Shown: one piece after another, positions 16,639 through 25,389 of the stretch
Layout: every line of letters begins with the position of its first letter
Numbering within the stretch: position 1 is the stretch's first letter
NCBI GenBank assembly: GCA_948579315.1
Contig: CAPAOL010000031.1
Span: 1-44,493, forward strand
Length of the DNA: 44,493 bases
Reading direction: 5' to 3'
Origin: an uncultured Phocaeicola sp.
Lineage (GTDB): Bacteria > Bacteroidota > Bacteroidia > Bacteroidales > Bacteroidaceae
Program-made: the position numbers and the translations under genes
The notes under the pieces: generated by a model
The model's input: only the letters and a program-made list of their open reading frames with translations
Told to the model about the DNA's origin: nothing
Databases searched by the model: none

Positions 16639-16674
16639 ACGGTACTACGACGTGAGTCGTGGTACCGTTTTTTT
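16639..16674 (+). terminator. Intrinsic terminator between galE and ispE
   Basis: ACGGTACTACGAC (16639-16651) and GTCGTGGTACCGT (16656-16668) form a 13-bp stem with one G-T pair, loop GTGA, then seven T. It terminates plus-strand transcription. Next to it, TTTTGTTCGC (16671-16680) and GCGAACAAAA (16690-16699) form a second 10-bp hairpin that may serve ispE on the minus strand. Confidence 0.8.
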
Positions 16675-16705
16675 GTTCGCTCGGTACAGGCGAACAAAAT
16701 TATGT

Positions 16706-17530
16706 TTATAGCTTTCCTTTGAAACAGAAAACGTCGCTTTCTCCCATTGTTTCCGGTAAAGAAGTTCCGGGGGCGAACAGTCCGAACACTGAAGAGCCGG
16801 AGCCGCTCATGGAGGCGTAGGTGGCTCCTTGATGATAGAGTTCCCTTTTGATTTCTCCGATAACGGGATGTTGCGGGAATACACTTGCCTCGAAATCATT
16901 GATTAGGATATCCTTCCATTCTGCAACCGGACGCAGGATTGCCTCTTTGACCGGATATTCCGGACAGTGCGGATGAATATTTGAAAAAGCTTCCCGGGTA
17001 GAAACGAAAACGTTCGGTTTGACAATCATGATTTGGTAACCGCTTAATGAAAGCTCGATTGGTGAGAACAGGTTTCCGATTCCTTCGGCATAGGTCGGCT
17101 TGTTTTTAATAAAGAAAGCACAGTCCGCTCCCAAAGTGGCGGCATATACCTCCAGCTGTTCTTCGGATAATTCCAGCTGAAAATGATCGTTGAGCAACTT
17201 TAGCATAAAAGCGGCATCGGATGAACCGCCCCCCAGTCCGGCTCCCGAGGGAATATGCTTATATAAATGAATTTCGACAGGGGGAAGATGAAACTCCTTA
17301 TCCAGCAATGAATAGGCCTTTGCCACCAGGTTGTCTTCCGGATTGCCGGCTATTTCCATGCCATACTGGTGGAGGGTAATCTTCTTTTCTGTTTCAGAAG
17401 AAGTACGGATTTCGAGAGCATCCTCAAGTGCTACCGGATAGAAAACGGTTTCCAGATTGTGATATCCATCCGGGCGTTTCCCGGTGATGGAAAGCCCCAA
17501 GTTTATTTTAATATTAGGAAAAGCGAGCAT
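16706..17530 (-). CDS. ispE: 4-diphosphocytidyl-2-C-methyl-D-erythritol kinase
   Basis: 274 residues, GHMP kinase family. The N-terminus has FPNIKINLGLSITGKRPDGYHN, the substrate and fold signature of IspE, and the ATP-binding glycine-rich loop is GAGLGGGSSDAAF (around residue 95). It phosphorylates CDP-methylerythritol in the non-mevalonate isoprenoid pathway. It is convergent with galE and divergent from dnaB. Its leader carries an AGTAAAT repeat that is mirrored in front of dnaB. Confidence 0.95.
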   Translation of the reverse strand: MLAFPNIKINLGLSITGKRPDGYHNLETVFYPVALEDALEIRTSSETEKKITLHQYGMEIAGNPEDNLVAKAYSLLDKEFHLPPVEIHLYKHIPSGAGLGGGSSDAAFMLKLLNDHFQLELSEEQLEVYAATLGADCAFFIKNKPTYAEGIGNLFSPIELSLSGYQIMIVKPNVFVSTREAFSNIHPHCPEYPVKEAILRPVAEWKDILINDFEASVFPQHPVIGEIKRELYHQGATYASMSGSGSSVFGLFAPGTSLPETMGESDVFCFKGKL

Positions 17531-17632
17531 AAGGTTATTTACTATTTTACAATTTACGATTTACTATTTACTATTTACTATCTGTAGTGGTGCACACCAC
17601 AATTAACCATGTGTTGAAATGTGATTCGGGAG

Positions 17633-17640
17633 CAAAGTTA
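17633..17640 (-). promoter_or_regulatory. ispE -7 box (TAACTTTG on the minus strand)
   Basis: On the minus strand this reads TAACTTTG, matching TAnnTTTG. It implies a leader of about 95 bases that includes the AGTAAAT repeat. No clear -33 TTG was found. Confidence 0.5.
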
Positions 17641-17684
17641 GTAAAATCTTCATTTTTCCTTATCCATTCTTCATGATTATATTC

Positions 17685-17692
17685 TATCTTTG
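17685..17692 (+). promoter_or_regulatory. dnaB -7 box (TATCTTTG)
   Basis: TATCTTTG matches the Bacteroides -7 consensus, 88 bases before the dnaB start codon. The leader would include the AGTAAAT repeat at 17740-17775. The -33 element is not obvious. Confidence 0.6.
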
Positions 17693-17780
17693 TCGCCCCG
17701 ACCGGAAAAACTCTGTTATATAAGGAGTCTGTCCAGTCGTAAAATAGTAAATAGTAAATTGTAAAATAGTAAATACCTCG

Positions 17781-19340
17781 ATGGCCGAACAGAAAAGAAA
17801 TACCCGCAATACAAAGTCAACTAAGGTACAACCGGTAAATGATTATGGGCGTATTCAACCGCAGGCGCCTGAATTGGAAGAAGCAGTTCTGGGAGCTTTA
17901 ATGATTGAAAAGGATGCTTATTCATTGGTGAGTGAGATTCTTCGTCCCGAATCTTTTTACGAACACCGGCATCAGTTGATTTATTCTGCCATCACCGATC
18001 TTGCGGTGAATCAGAAACCTGTGGATATTCTGACTGTAAAGGAACAACTTAGCAAACGCGGAGAACTGGAAGAAGTGGGAGGACCGTTTTATATTACTCA
18101 ATTGAGTAGTAAGGTGGCTTCATCAGCGCATATTGAATACCATGCCCGTATTATTGCACAGAAATCTCTGGCGCGTGAGTTGATTACGTTTACGAGCAAT
18201 ATCCAAAGTAAAGCGTTTGACGAGACATTGGATGTGGACGACTTGATGCAGGAAGCGGAAGGTAAGCTCTTTGAGATCTCACAGCAGAACATGAAAAAGG
18301 ATTATACGCAGATCAATCCGGTGATTGACGAAGCCTATAAGTTGATTCAGAAGGCTGCGGCACGAACCGATGGTTTGAGTGGTCTTGAGAGTGGTTTCAC
18401 GAAGCTAGACAAGATGACTTCTGGTTGGCAGAATTCCGACCTTATCATTATCGCTGCACGTCCTGCGATGGGTAAGACCGCCTTCGTCCTTTCTATGGCT
18501 AAGAATATTGCTGTCGATTATCGGAATCCAGTGGCGTTGTTCTCGCTTGAAATGAGTAACGTTCAGTTGGTGAATCGTTTGATTTCGAATGTCTGTGAGA
18601 TTCCGAGTGAGAAGATCAAAAGTGGACAGTTGGCAAATTATGAATGGCAGCAATTGGACTATAAATTAAAGAATCTGATGGATGCACCGCTTTACGTGGA
18701 TGATACGCCGTCTTTGTCTGTATTTGAACTTCGAACGAAAGCACGTCGTTTGGTACGTGAACATGGAGTGAGAATGATTATTATTGACTACCTTCAGTTG
18801 ATGAATGCGAGTGGTATGGCGTTTGGTAGCCGTCAGGAAGAGGTTAGTACCATTTCCCGTTCGTTGAAAGGGCTAGCGAAAGAGTTGAATATTCCGATCA
18901 TTGCACTGTCGCAGTTGAATCGTGGTGTGGAAAGTCGAGAAGGTATTGATGGTAAACGTCCGCAGTTGAGTGACCTTCGTGAATCGGGAGCCATCGAGCA
19001 GGATGCCGATATGGTGTGCTTTATCCACCGTCCTGAATACTATAAGATTTATCAGGATGATCGTGGTAATGACCTGCGTGGTATGGCGGAGATTGTTATC
19101 GCCAAGCATCGTAACGGTGCGGTAGGCGAGGTGTTGCTCCGGTTTAAGGGAGAATTTACCCGTTTCTCCAATCCGGAGGACGATATGGTTATTCCGATGC
19201 CGGGTGAGCCTGCCGGGCCTATGCTAGGATCGAAGGTGAATACAGGTAATGTCGGTTCCATACCTCCTCCTGCGCCTGATTTTGCACCGCAGACGAGCAA
19301 TCCGTTCGGAGCACCGGGGGATGGACCTTTGCCGTTCTAG
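17781..19340 (+). CDS. dnaB: Replicative DNA helicase
   Basis: 519 residues. The N-terminal DnaB domain begins at PQAPELEEAVLGALM (~residue 28) and is followed by the RecA-like helicase core: Walker A AARPAMGKTAF (~residue 227), then MIIIDYLQLM as Walker B, and ALSQLNRGVE and DLRESGAIEQDAD motifs near the end. No intein is present. It unwinds DNA at the replication fork. The C-terminal ~45 residues are Pro/Gly-rich. ATG 17781 is used because the N-terminal basic stretch before the domain is usual for Bacteroidetes DnaB. Confidence 0.96.
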   Translation: MAEQKRNTRNTKSTKVQPVNDYGRIQPQAPELEEAVLGALMIEKDAYSLVSEILRPESFYEHRHQLIYSAITDLAVNQKPVDILTVKEQLSKRGELEEVGGPFYITQLSSKVASSAHIEYHARIIAQKSLARELITFTSNIQSKAFDETLDVDDLMQEAEGKLFEISQQNMKKDYTQINPVIDEAYKLIQKAAARTDGLSGLESGFTKLDKMTSGWQNSDLIIIAARPAMGKTAFVLSMAKNIAVDYRNPVALFSLEMSNVQLVNRLISNVCEIPSEKIKSGQLANYEWQQLDYKLKNLMDAPLYVDDTPSLSVFELRTKARRLVREHGVRMIIIDYLQLMNASGMAFGSRQEEVSTISRSLKGLAKELNIPIIALSQLNRGVESREGIDGKRPQLSDLRESGAIEQDADMVCFIHRPEYYKIYQDDRGNDLRGMAEIVIAKHRNGAVGEVLLRFKGEFTRFSNPEDDMVIPMPGEPAGPMLGSKVNTGNVGSIPPPAPDFAPQTSNPFGAPGDGPLPF

Positions 19341-19529
19341 TTGCGCATTATTTCACCACAGAGGACGCAGAGGACATAGAGTTCTTTCTTTTTACTAAGT
19401 ACTCATGTTGAATTGGTTTGTAAATTAATTATACGCATTTGCTTATTAAGGATTTGCACTTATTTTTCATCTTTCCGATATCCTCTGTGTCCTCTGCGTC
19501 CTCTGTGGTGAAATAACGTGCAATTTTTT
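19341..19529. repeat. Long inverted repeat with CACAGAGGACGCAGAGG arms, after dnaB
   Basis: The arms 19348-19381 and 19483-19516 are reverse complements over 34 bases with one mismatch, and the pairing extends imperfectly outwards to TTGC (19341) and GCAA (19520-19523), followed by six T. The loop is about 100 bases without a gene. Each arm contains two AGAGGAC units. It could act as a giant terminator for dnaB or be a non-autonomous repeat element; similar CACAGAGGACACAGAGG sequences are, to my knowledge, scattered through many bacterial genomes. Confidence 0.85.
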
Positions 19530-19562
19530 ATCAAACCTTCTCGGTCAACCGAAAAATCTTAT

Positions 19563-19570
19563 TAACTTTG
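19563..19570 (+). promoter_or_regulatory. pheT -7 box (TAACTTTG)
   Basis: TAACTTTG, 34 bases before the pheT ATG. No TTG at -33; a small inverted repeat CGGTCAACCG (19542-19551) lies where the -33 region would be. Confidence 0.55.
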
Positions 19571-19604
19571 CGAATCTTTTGAGAAACAATAAAAAATTAA
19601 TTAT

Positions 19605-22067
19605 ATGAATATCTCTTATAACTGGCTGAAAGAGTATGTCAACTTCGACCTGACACCTGATGAAACGGCTGCTGCGTTGACTTCTATCGGCTTGGAAACA
19701 GGCGGTGTGGAAGAAGTGCAAACCATTAAAGGTGGTTTGGAAGGACTTGTGATTGGTGAAGTGCTGACCTGCACGGAACATCCTAATTCTGACCATTTGC
19801 ATATTACTACTGTCAATCTGGGAGACGGTGAGCCGGTACAGATTGTTTGTGGTGCCCCGAATGTGGCTGCCGGACAGAAAGTGGTAGTAGCTACTTTAGG
19901 TACGAAACTTTATGACGGTGACGAATGTTTTACCATCAAGAAATCTAAAATCCGTGGGGTAGAATCTACAGGTATGATTTGTGCTGAAGACGAAATAGGG
20001 ATCGGTACGGACCATGCAGGTATCATCGTATTGCCGGAAACTGCTGTTCCGGGTACACTTGCCAAGGATTATTATAATATCAAGAGCGACTATGTATTGG
20101 AAGTGGACATCACGCCTAACCGTGCGGATGCCTGCTCTCACTATGGGGTAGCTCGTGACCTGTACGCTTATCTGATTCAGAACGGTCGTCAGGCAACTTT
20201 ACAACGCCCGTCGGTGGATGGCTTTAAAGTGGAAAACCATGACTTGAATATCGAAGTGAAGGTTGAAAATAGCGAAGCTTGTCCGCATTATGCCGGTGTT
20301 ACCGTAAAAGGTGTGACAGTGAAGGAGAGCCCGGAATGGCTGCAAAACAAATTGCGCCTGATCGGTGTGCGTCCTATTAATAATGTAGTGGATATTACGA
20401 ACTATATCGTTCATGCTTTCGGTCAGCCGTTGCACTGCTTCGATGCCGGAAAGATTAAAGGCAATGAAGTGATTGTAAAGACAATGTCCGAAGGTACTCC
20501 GTTCGTTACGCTGGATGAAGTGGAGCGTAAGTTGAACGAACGCGACCTGATGATTTGCAACAAGGAAGAAGCCATGTGTATTGCCGGCGTATTCGGTGGA
20601 TTGGACTCCGGTTCTACGGAAGCTACGACAGATGTGTTCATCGAAAGTGCTTATTTCCATCCTACATGGGTGCGTAAGACGGCACGTCGTCATGGTTTGA
20701 ACACGGATGCTTCTTTCCGTTTTGAGCGTGGAATCGATCCGAATGGCGTGATTTATTGCCTGAAATTGGCTGCTTTGATGGTGAAAGAACTGGCTGGCGG
20801 TATGATTTCTTCTGAAATAAAAGATGTATGCATTACTCCTGCACAGGATTTTATCGTCGATCTTGCTTACGAAAAAGTATATTCTTTGATAGGTAAAGTG
20901 ATTCCGGTAGAGACAATCAAGAGCATTGTGACTAGCCTGGAAATGAAGATTACCAATGAAACGGCAGAAGGACTGACATTGGCTGTTCCTCCTTATCGTG
21001 TAGATGTGCAGCGTGATTGCGATGTGATTGAAGATATTCTTCGCATCTATGGATATAATAATGTGGAAATTCCGACTACATTGAACTCTAGTCTGACTAC
21101 AAAGGGTGAACACGACAAGTCGAATAAATTGCAGAATCTGATTGCAGAACAGCTGGTGGGCTGTGGATTCAATGAAATTTTGAACAATTCACTGACTCGT
21201 GCTGCTTATTATGATGGGTTGGAGGCTTATCCGTCCAATCACTTGGTGATGTTGCTCAATCCGTTGAGTACTGATTTGAACGCTATGCGTCAGACTTTGT
21301 TATTTGGCGGACTGGAAAGCATTGCTCATAACGCCAATCGTAAAAACGCTGATTTGAAGTTTTTCGAATTCGGTAATTGTTATTATTTCAATGCTGACAA
21401 GAAGAACGAAGAGAAGGTACTGGCTCCTTACTCGGAAGATTATCACCTGGGCTTGTGGGTAACCGGTAAGAAGGTTTCTAATTCATGGGCGCATGCAGAT
21501 GAAAATAGTTCGGTGTATGAATTGAAAGCGTACGTAGAAAATATATTGAAGCGTCTGGGACTGGATTTGCACAATCTGGTTATCGGTAATCTGACAGACG
21601 ATGTTTTTGCTGCCGCACTCTCTGTCAACACGAAAGGCGGAAAACGTCTTGCTTCTTTCGGTATTGTAACTAAGAAACTATTGAAGGCATTTGATATCGA
21701 CAATGAAGTCTATTACGCTGACTTGAACTGGAAGGAATTGATGAAAGCTATCCGTTCTGTGAAGATCAGCTACAAGGAAATCTCCAAATTCCCTGCTGTG
21801 AAACGTGACTTGGCATTATTACTTGACAAGAATATACAATTTGCCGAAATCGAAAAGATTGCATACGAAACAGAGAAGAAACTGTTGAAAGAAGTGGAAC
21901 TCTTCGATGTATATGAAGGTAAGAACCTCGAAGCGGGTAAGAAGTCGTATGCGGTGAGCTTCCTGCTTCAGGATGAAAACCAGACTTTGAATGATAAGAT
22001 GATTGATAAGATCATGTCGAAACTGGTGAAGAACCTGGAAGATAAACTGGGTGCCAAACTTAGATAA
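19605..22067 (+). CDS. pheT: Phenylalanine--tRNA ligase beta subunit
   Basis: 820 residues, full length for bacterial PheT. Domains in order: N-terminal strand-helix part, the EMAP-type tRNA-binding domain (about residues 40-155, with HPNSDHLHI and QIVCGAPNV), the B3/B4 editing domain (about 210-390), B5, the catalytic-like core, and the C-terminal FDX-ACB anticodon-binding domain (from about 725, KFPAVKRDLALLLD). It forms the alpha2-beta2 enzyme with PheS, whose gene is not in the window. Confidence 0.97.
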   Translation: MNISYNWLKEYVNFDLTPDETAAALTSIGLETGGVEEVQTIKGGLEGLVIGEVLTCTEHPNSDHLHITTVNLGDGEPVQIVCGAPNVAAGQKVVVATLGTKLYDGDECFTIKKSKIRGVESTGMICAEDEIGIGTDHAGIIVLPETAVPGTLAKDYYNIKSDYVLEVDITPNRADACSHYGVARDLYAYLIQNGRQATLQRPSVDGFKVENHDLNIEVKVENSEACPHYAGVTVKGVTVKESPEWLQNKLRLIGVRPINNVVDITNYIVHAFGQPLHCFDAGKIKGNEVIVKTMSEGTPFVTLDEVERKLNERDLMICNKEEAMCIAGVFGGLDSGSTEATTDVFIESAYFHPTWVRKTARRHGLNTDASFRFERGIDPNGVIYCLKLAALMVKELAGGMISSEIKDVCITPAQDFIVDLAYEKVYSLIGKVIPVETIKSIVTSLEMKITNETAEGLTLAVPPYRVDVQRDCDVIEDILRIYGYNNVEIPTTLNSSLTTKGEHDKSNKLQNLIAEQLVGCGFNEILNNSLTRAAYYDGLEAYPSNHLVMLLNPLSTDLNAMRQTLLFGGLESIAHNANRKNADLKFFEFGNCYYFNADKKNEEKVLAPYSEDYHLGLWVTGKKVSNSWAHADENSSVYELKAYVENILKRLGLDLHNLVIGNLTDDVFAAALSVNTKGGKRLASFGIVTKKLLKAFDIDNEVYYADLNWKELMKAIRSVKISYKEISKFPAVKRDLALLLDKNIQFAEIEKIAYETEKKLLKEVELFDVYEGKNLEAGKKSYAVSFLLQDENQTLNDKMIDKIMSKLVKNLEDKLGAKLR

Positions 22068-22100
22068 ACTTAAAATTGTCATTATTAAAAATATAAACCA

Positions 22101-22838
22101 ATGGGAAGAGCATTTGAATATAGAAAGGCCGCTAAACTGAAAAGATGGGGCCACATGGCTAAAACTTTTACAAGACTGGGTAAACAAATCGCTATCGCTG
22201 TAAAGGCTGGCGGTCCGGAACCTGAAAACAACCCGACGCTACGTTCGGTGATCGCTACTTGTAAGCGTGAAAACATGCCGAAGGATAACATTGAACGTGC
22301 TATCAAAAACGCAATGGGTAAAGATCAGAGCGACTACAAGAGCATGACTTATGAAGGATACGGTCCTCACGGTATTGCTGTGTTTGTAGACACACTGACA
22401 GACAACACAACTCGTACGGTGGCTGATGTTCGTTCGGTATTCAATAAGTTTGGTGGCAATCTGGGTACAATGGGTTCTCTTGCGTTCCTTTTCGACCACA
22501 AATGTATGTTCACTTTCAAGAAGAAAGACGGATTGGATATGGAAGAACTGATTCTTGATCTGATCGACTATGATGTGGAAGATGAATATGAAGAAGATGA
22601 TGAAGAGGGAACAATCACGATCTATGGTAATCCTAAGAGCTACGCCGCTATTCAGAAACATCTGGAAGAATGTGGGTTTGAAGATGTTGGTGGAGATTTC
22701 ACTTATATCCCGAACGACCTGAAAGAGGTTACTCCGGAACAACGCGAAACATTGGATAAGATGATCGAACGTCTGGAAGAATTTGATGACGTGCAGACTG
22801 TCTATACCAACATGCAACCTGAAGAGGGTGAAGAGTAA
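22101..22838 (+). CDS. YebC/PmpR family protein (translation or transcription factor)
   Basis: 245 residues. The N-terminus MGRAFEYRKAAKLKRWGHMAK is the Bacteroidetes variant of the YebC start, followed by RSVIATCKRENMPKDNIERAIKNA and YEGYGPHGIAVFVDTLTDN, both family signatures. YebC proteins were named as DNA-binding regulators; recent work shows they help ribosomes at proline-rich stretches. It is 33 bases after pheT and nine bases before the next gene, so probably in one transcript. Confidence 0.93.
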   Translation: MGRAFEYRKAAKLKRWGHMAKTFTRLGKQIAIAVKAGGPEPENNPTLRSVIATCKRENMPKDNIERAIKNAMGKDQSDYKSMTYEGYGPHGIAVFVDTLTDNTTRTVADVRSVFNKFGGNLGTMGSLAFLFDHKCMFTFKKKDGLDMEELILDLIDYDVEDEYEEDDEEGTITIYGNPKSYAAIQKHLEECGFEDVGGDFTYIPNDLKEVTPEQRETLDKMIERLEEFDDVQTVYTNMQPEEGEE

Positions 22839-22847
22839 AGCAAGGTT

Positions 22848-23093
22848 ATGGAATATGTTTATAAGACCCAGGGGACTTGCAGCACGAGTATCGAACTGAA
22901 TGTGGAAGATGGAGTGGTGAAAGAAGTTGTTTTCTGGGGAGGATGTAATGGTAACCTTCAAGGTATTTCACGGCTTGTGAAAGGAATGAAGGTGGCAGAT
23001 GTTATCACAAAACTTGAAGGAGTGCGTTGTGGTGGCAGACCGACCTCATGCCCCGACCAATTGTGTCGTGCGTTGCATGAGATGGGATATTGA
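22848..23093 (+). CDS. TSCPD-domain protein (TIGR03905 type)
   Basis: 81 residues, full length. The domain name motif is present as TSCPDQLCRAL (residues ~67-77), with further cysteines at CSTS and WGGCNGN that could bind a metal. Stand-alone TSCPD proteins are widespread and uncharacterised; the domain also forms the C-terminus of some B12-dependent ribonucleotide reductases. AAGG at 22842-22845 precedes the start. Last gene of the pheT-yebC run. Confidence 0.9.
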   Translation: MEYVYKTQGTCSTSIELNVEDGVVKEVVFWGGCNGNLQGISRLVKGMKVADVITKLEGVRCGGRPTSCPDQLCRALHEMGY

Positions 23094-23128
23094 TTGATTT
23101 TCATTTATGTAAATTATATATTGATTTG

Positions 23129-23166
23129 TGACCTCTGGCAATTGGTTTGTCGGAGGTCATTTTTTT
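23129..23166 (+). terminator. Terminator of the pheT-yebC-TSCPD run
   Basis: TGACCTCTG (23129-23137) pairs with CGGAGGTCA (23151-23159), one G-T pair, 13-base loop, followed by seven T. Confidence 0.88.
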
Positions 23167-23293
23167 GCAGAAAGTCCTTATTTACTTTTCTCGAGTAGTC
23201 CTTACTCCATCCTTTTATAATAATGCCCTCATAATTAATGTATCATCTGTGTTCATAGATCATCTACTTATTGGTCGGTATTTTGAACTAAAA

Positions 23294-23326
23294 TTGATTC
23301 TCACTCGTTATTTATAAGTATATTTG
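23294..23326 (+). promoter_or_regulatory. Promoter of the Nramp transporter gene (TTG / TATATTTG)
   Basis: TTG at 23294-23296 and TATATTTG at 23319-23326, spacer 22 bases. The box overlaps an in-frame TTG at 23324 that could be mistaken for a start codon; transcription from here would start near 23333. Upstream (23167-23203) AGTCCTTA occurs twice. Confidence 0.6.
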
Positions 23327-23350
23327 TACTGGATAAACTATTATGCAAAA

Positions 23351-24604
23351 ATGAAGGGTATTTTTCAAGACTTAAAACGGAAAGATCATAAACGCTATCT
23401 GGGTGGACTGGATGTTTTTAAATATATTGGTCCGGGGCTACTGGTTACTGTAGGATTTATTGATCCGGGAAACTGGGCTTCTAATTTCGCCGCCGGTTCC
23501 GAATTCGGCTATTCCTTGCTTTGGGTGGTTACCTTGTCTACCATCATGTTGATTGTCCTTCAGCACAATGTTGCTCACTTGGGAATCGTTACCGGACTTT
23601 GCCTTTCGGAGGCGGCCACTAAGTACACTCCTAAATGGGTGTCACGACCTATTCTTGGCACAGCGGTATTAGCGTCGATCTCTACTTCCTTGGCGGAAAT
23701 TCTGGGAGGTGCCATCGCGTTGGAAATGTTATTGGATATTCCTATTATATGGGGAGCTGTGCTGACTACGCTTTTTGTCTCCATCATGCTTTTCACTAAT
23801 TCGTATAAAAAGATAGAACGTTCCATCATTGCATTCGTTTCTGTTATCGGGCTTTCATTTATTTATGAATTGTTTCTGGTGGAAATAGATTGGTCCGCTG
23901 CAACGGCGGGGTGGGTGACTCCTGCTTTCCCGAAAGGCAGTATGCTGATTATCATGAGTGTGTTGGGAGCGGTAGTGATGCCTCATAATTTGTTTCTTCA
24001 TTCGGAGGTGATACAGAGTCACGAGTACAATAAGAAAGATGATGCTTCTATTAAGAAGGTATTGAAATATGAGTTGTTTGACACTCTTTTCTCAATGATT
24101 GTCGGCTGGGCGATTAACAGTGCCATGATTCTGCTGGCGGCAGCCACTTTTTTTAAAAGCGGTATTCAGGTAGAGGAACTGCAGCAGGCTAAGTCTCTGC
24201 TCGAACCTTTATTGGGAAGTAATGCGGCAATCGTATTTGCACTGGCATTGCTGATGGCGGGCATTTCGTCAACCATTACGAGTGGAATGGCGGCAGGTTC
24301 TATCTTTGCAGGGATTTTTGGCGAATCTTATCATATCAAAGACAGTCACTCACAGCTGGGAGTCCTCTTGTCTTTAGGAATTGCCTTATTGCTGATTTTC
24401 TTTATTGGAGATCCCTTTAAAGGATTGATTATTTCGCAGATGATACTTAGTATCCAATTGCCTTTTACCGTGTTCTTACAGGTGGGACTGACGTCTTCCC
24501 GAAAGGTGATGGGCGATTATGTCAATAGCCGTTGGAGTACGTTTGTATTGTATTCGATTGCCATTATTGTTTCGGCACTGAACATTATGCTTTTGTTTTC
24601 ATGA
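23351..24604 (+). CDS. Nramp-family divalent metal (Mn2+/Fe2+) transporter
   Basis: 417 residues from ATG 23351; an in-frame TTG at 23324 lies inside the promoter box and is rejected. About eleven hydrophobic helices. The metal-site motif DPGN is in FIDPGNWASN (helix 1) and the second motif MPHN in VVMPHNLFLHS (helix 6), both intact, so it should carry Mn2+ or Fe2+ with protons. The motif set fits MntH proteins, but which metal is used cannot be decided from sequence. The exonuclease III gene follows after about 20 bases and may be co-transcribed. Confidence 0.92.
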   Translation: MKGIFQDLKRKDHKRYLGGLDVFKYIGPGLLVTVGFIDPGNWASNFAAGSEFGYSLLWVVTLSTIMLIVLQHNVAHLGIVTGLCLSEAATKYTPKWVSRPILGTAVLASISTSLAEILGGAIALEMLLDIPIIWGAVLTTLFVSIMLFTNSYKKIERSIIAFVSVIGLSFIYELFLVEIDWSAATAGWVTPAFPKGSMLIIMSVLGAVVMPHNLFLHSEVIQSHEYNKKDDASIKKVLKYELFDTLFSMIVGWAINSAMILLAAATFFKSGIQVEELQQAKSLLEPLLGSNAAIVFALALLMAGISSTITSGMAAGSIFAGIFGESYHIKDSHSQLGVLLSLGIALLLIFFIGDPFKGLIISQMILSIQLPFTVFLQVGLTSSRKVMGDYVNSRWSTFVLYSIAIIVSALNIMLLFS

Positions 24605-24627
24605 AATGAATTTATAAATATAGAATG

Positions 24628-25389
24628 ATGAAGATTATTACTTATAATGTGAACGGACTACGTGCTGCCGTATCTAAAGGGTTACCGGAATGGCTGGCAC
24701 AGGCGAATCCTGATATTCTTTGTTTACAAGAGACGAAACTGCAACCGGACCAATACCCGGGAGAGGTGTTTGAAGCATTGGGTTACAAGTCTTATTTGTA
24801 CTCGGCGCAAAAGAAGGGCTATAGTGGAGTGGCCATACTTACCAAGCAGGAACCGGACCATGTGGAATATGGGATGGGAATGGAAGCATACGATAATGAA
24901 GGACGTTTCATCCGTGCGGACTTCGGAGATTTGTCGGTAGTTAGTGTTTATCATCCTTCGGGAACAAGCGGGGATGAACGCCAGGCATTTAAGATGGTGT
25001 GGTTGGAAGATTTCCAGAAATATGTGATGGAGTTGCAGAAGTCTCGTCCCAACTTGATTCTTTGCGGCGATTATAATATCTGTCATGAGCCGATTGATAT
25101 TCATGACCCTATCCGGAATGCGACCAACAGTGGTTTCCTTCCTGAAGAACGGGAATGGATGACGCGTTTCCTGTCTGCAGGATATGTGGACTCTTTCCGT
25201 ACGCTTTGTCCGGAGAAACAGGAATATACCTGGTGGAGCTATCGTTTTAATTCGCGTGCCAAGAATAAAGGCTGGAGAATTGATTATTGTATGGTCAGCG
25301 AGCCAGTACGCCCGCTGTTGAAACGGGCGTATATTCTGAATGAGGCCGTACATTCCGACCATTGTCCGATGGCTCTGGAAATATTATAG
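24628..25389 (+). CDS. xth: Exodeoxyribonuclease III / AP endonuclease
   Basis: 253 residues from the second of two adjacent ATGs (24625 or 24628); MKIITYNVNGLRAA is the usual start. Family motifs in order: ITYNVNGLR (Asn and metal site), CLQETKL (metal-binding Glu), YHPSG with catalytic Tyr, LCGDYNI (Asp/Asn pair), WWSYR, and the final DHCPM with the catalytic Asp-His. It cuts DNA at abasic sites in base excision repair. Its last six bases overlap the convergent yjbQ gene. Confidence 0.94.
   Translation: MKIITYNVNGLRAAVSKGLPEWLAQANPDILCLQETKLQPDQYPGEVFEALGYKSYLYSAQKKGYSGVAILTKQEPDHVEYGMGMEAYDNEGRFIRADFGDLSVVSVYHPSGTSGDERQAFKMVWLEDFQKYVMELQKSRPNLILCGDYNICHEPIDIHDPIRNATNSGFLPEEREWMTRFLSAGYVDSFRTLCPEKQEYTWWSYRFNSRAKNKGWRIDYCMVSEPVRPLLKRAYILNEAVHSDHCPMALEIL

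Larger units (their letters stand above)
17535..17775. repeat. Mirrored AGTAAAT repeats flanking the ispE/dnaB promoters
   Basis: A tract built of TTTACTA units lies at 17535-17580 and its complement at 17740-17775. A 21-base segment at 17536-17556 is the exact reverse complement of 17755-17775. Because the genes are divergent, both mRNA leaders carry the same repeat in the same sense, ending five or six bases before each start codon. Between the copies are the two divergent -7 boxes and a small hairpin GTGGTGCACACCAC (17587-17600). Confidence 0.85.

Noticed and set aside
17587..17600. GTGGTGCACACCAC as a regulator operator
   Set aside because: It is a short hairpin with a two-to-four-base loop in the ispE leader; no regulator is suggested, so it is only mentioned with the repeat.
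20199..21113. A 304-codon minus-strand open frame across pheT
   Set aside because: Shadow of pheT for the same reasons.
23324..23350. TTG start adding nine residues to the Nramp transporter
   Set aside because: The TTG is part of the TATATTTG promoter box, so it would not be in the message; ATG 23351 is taken.
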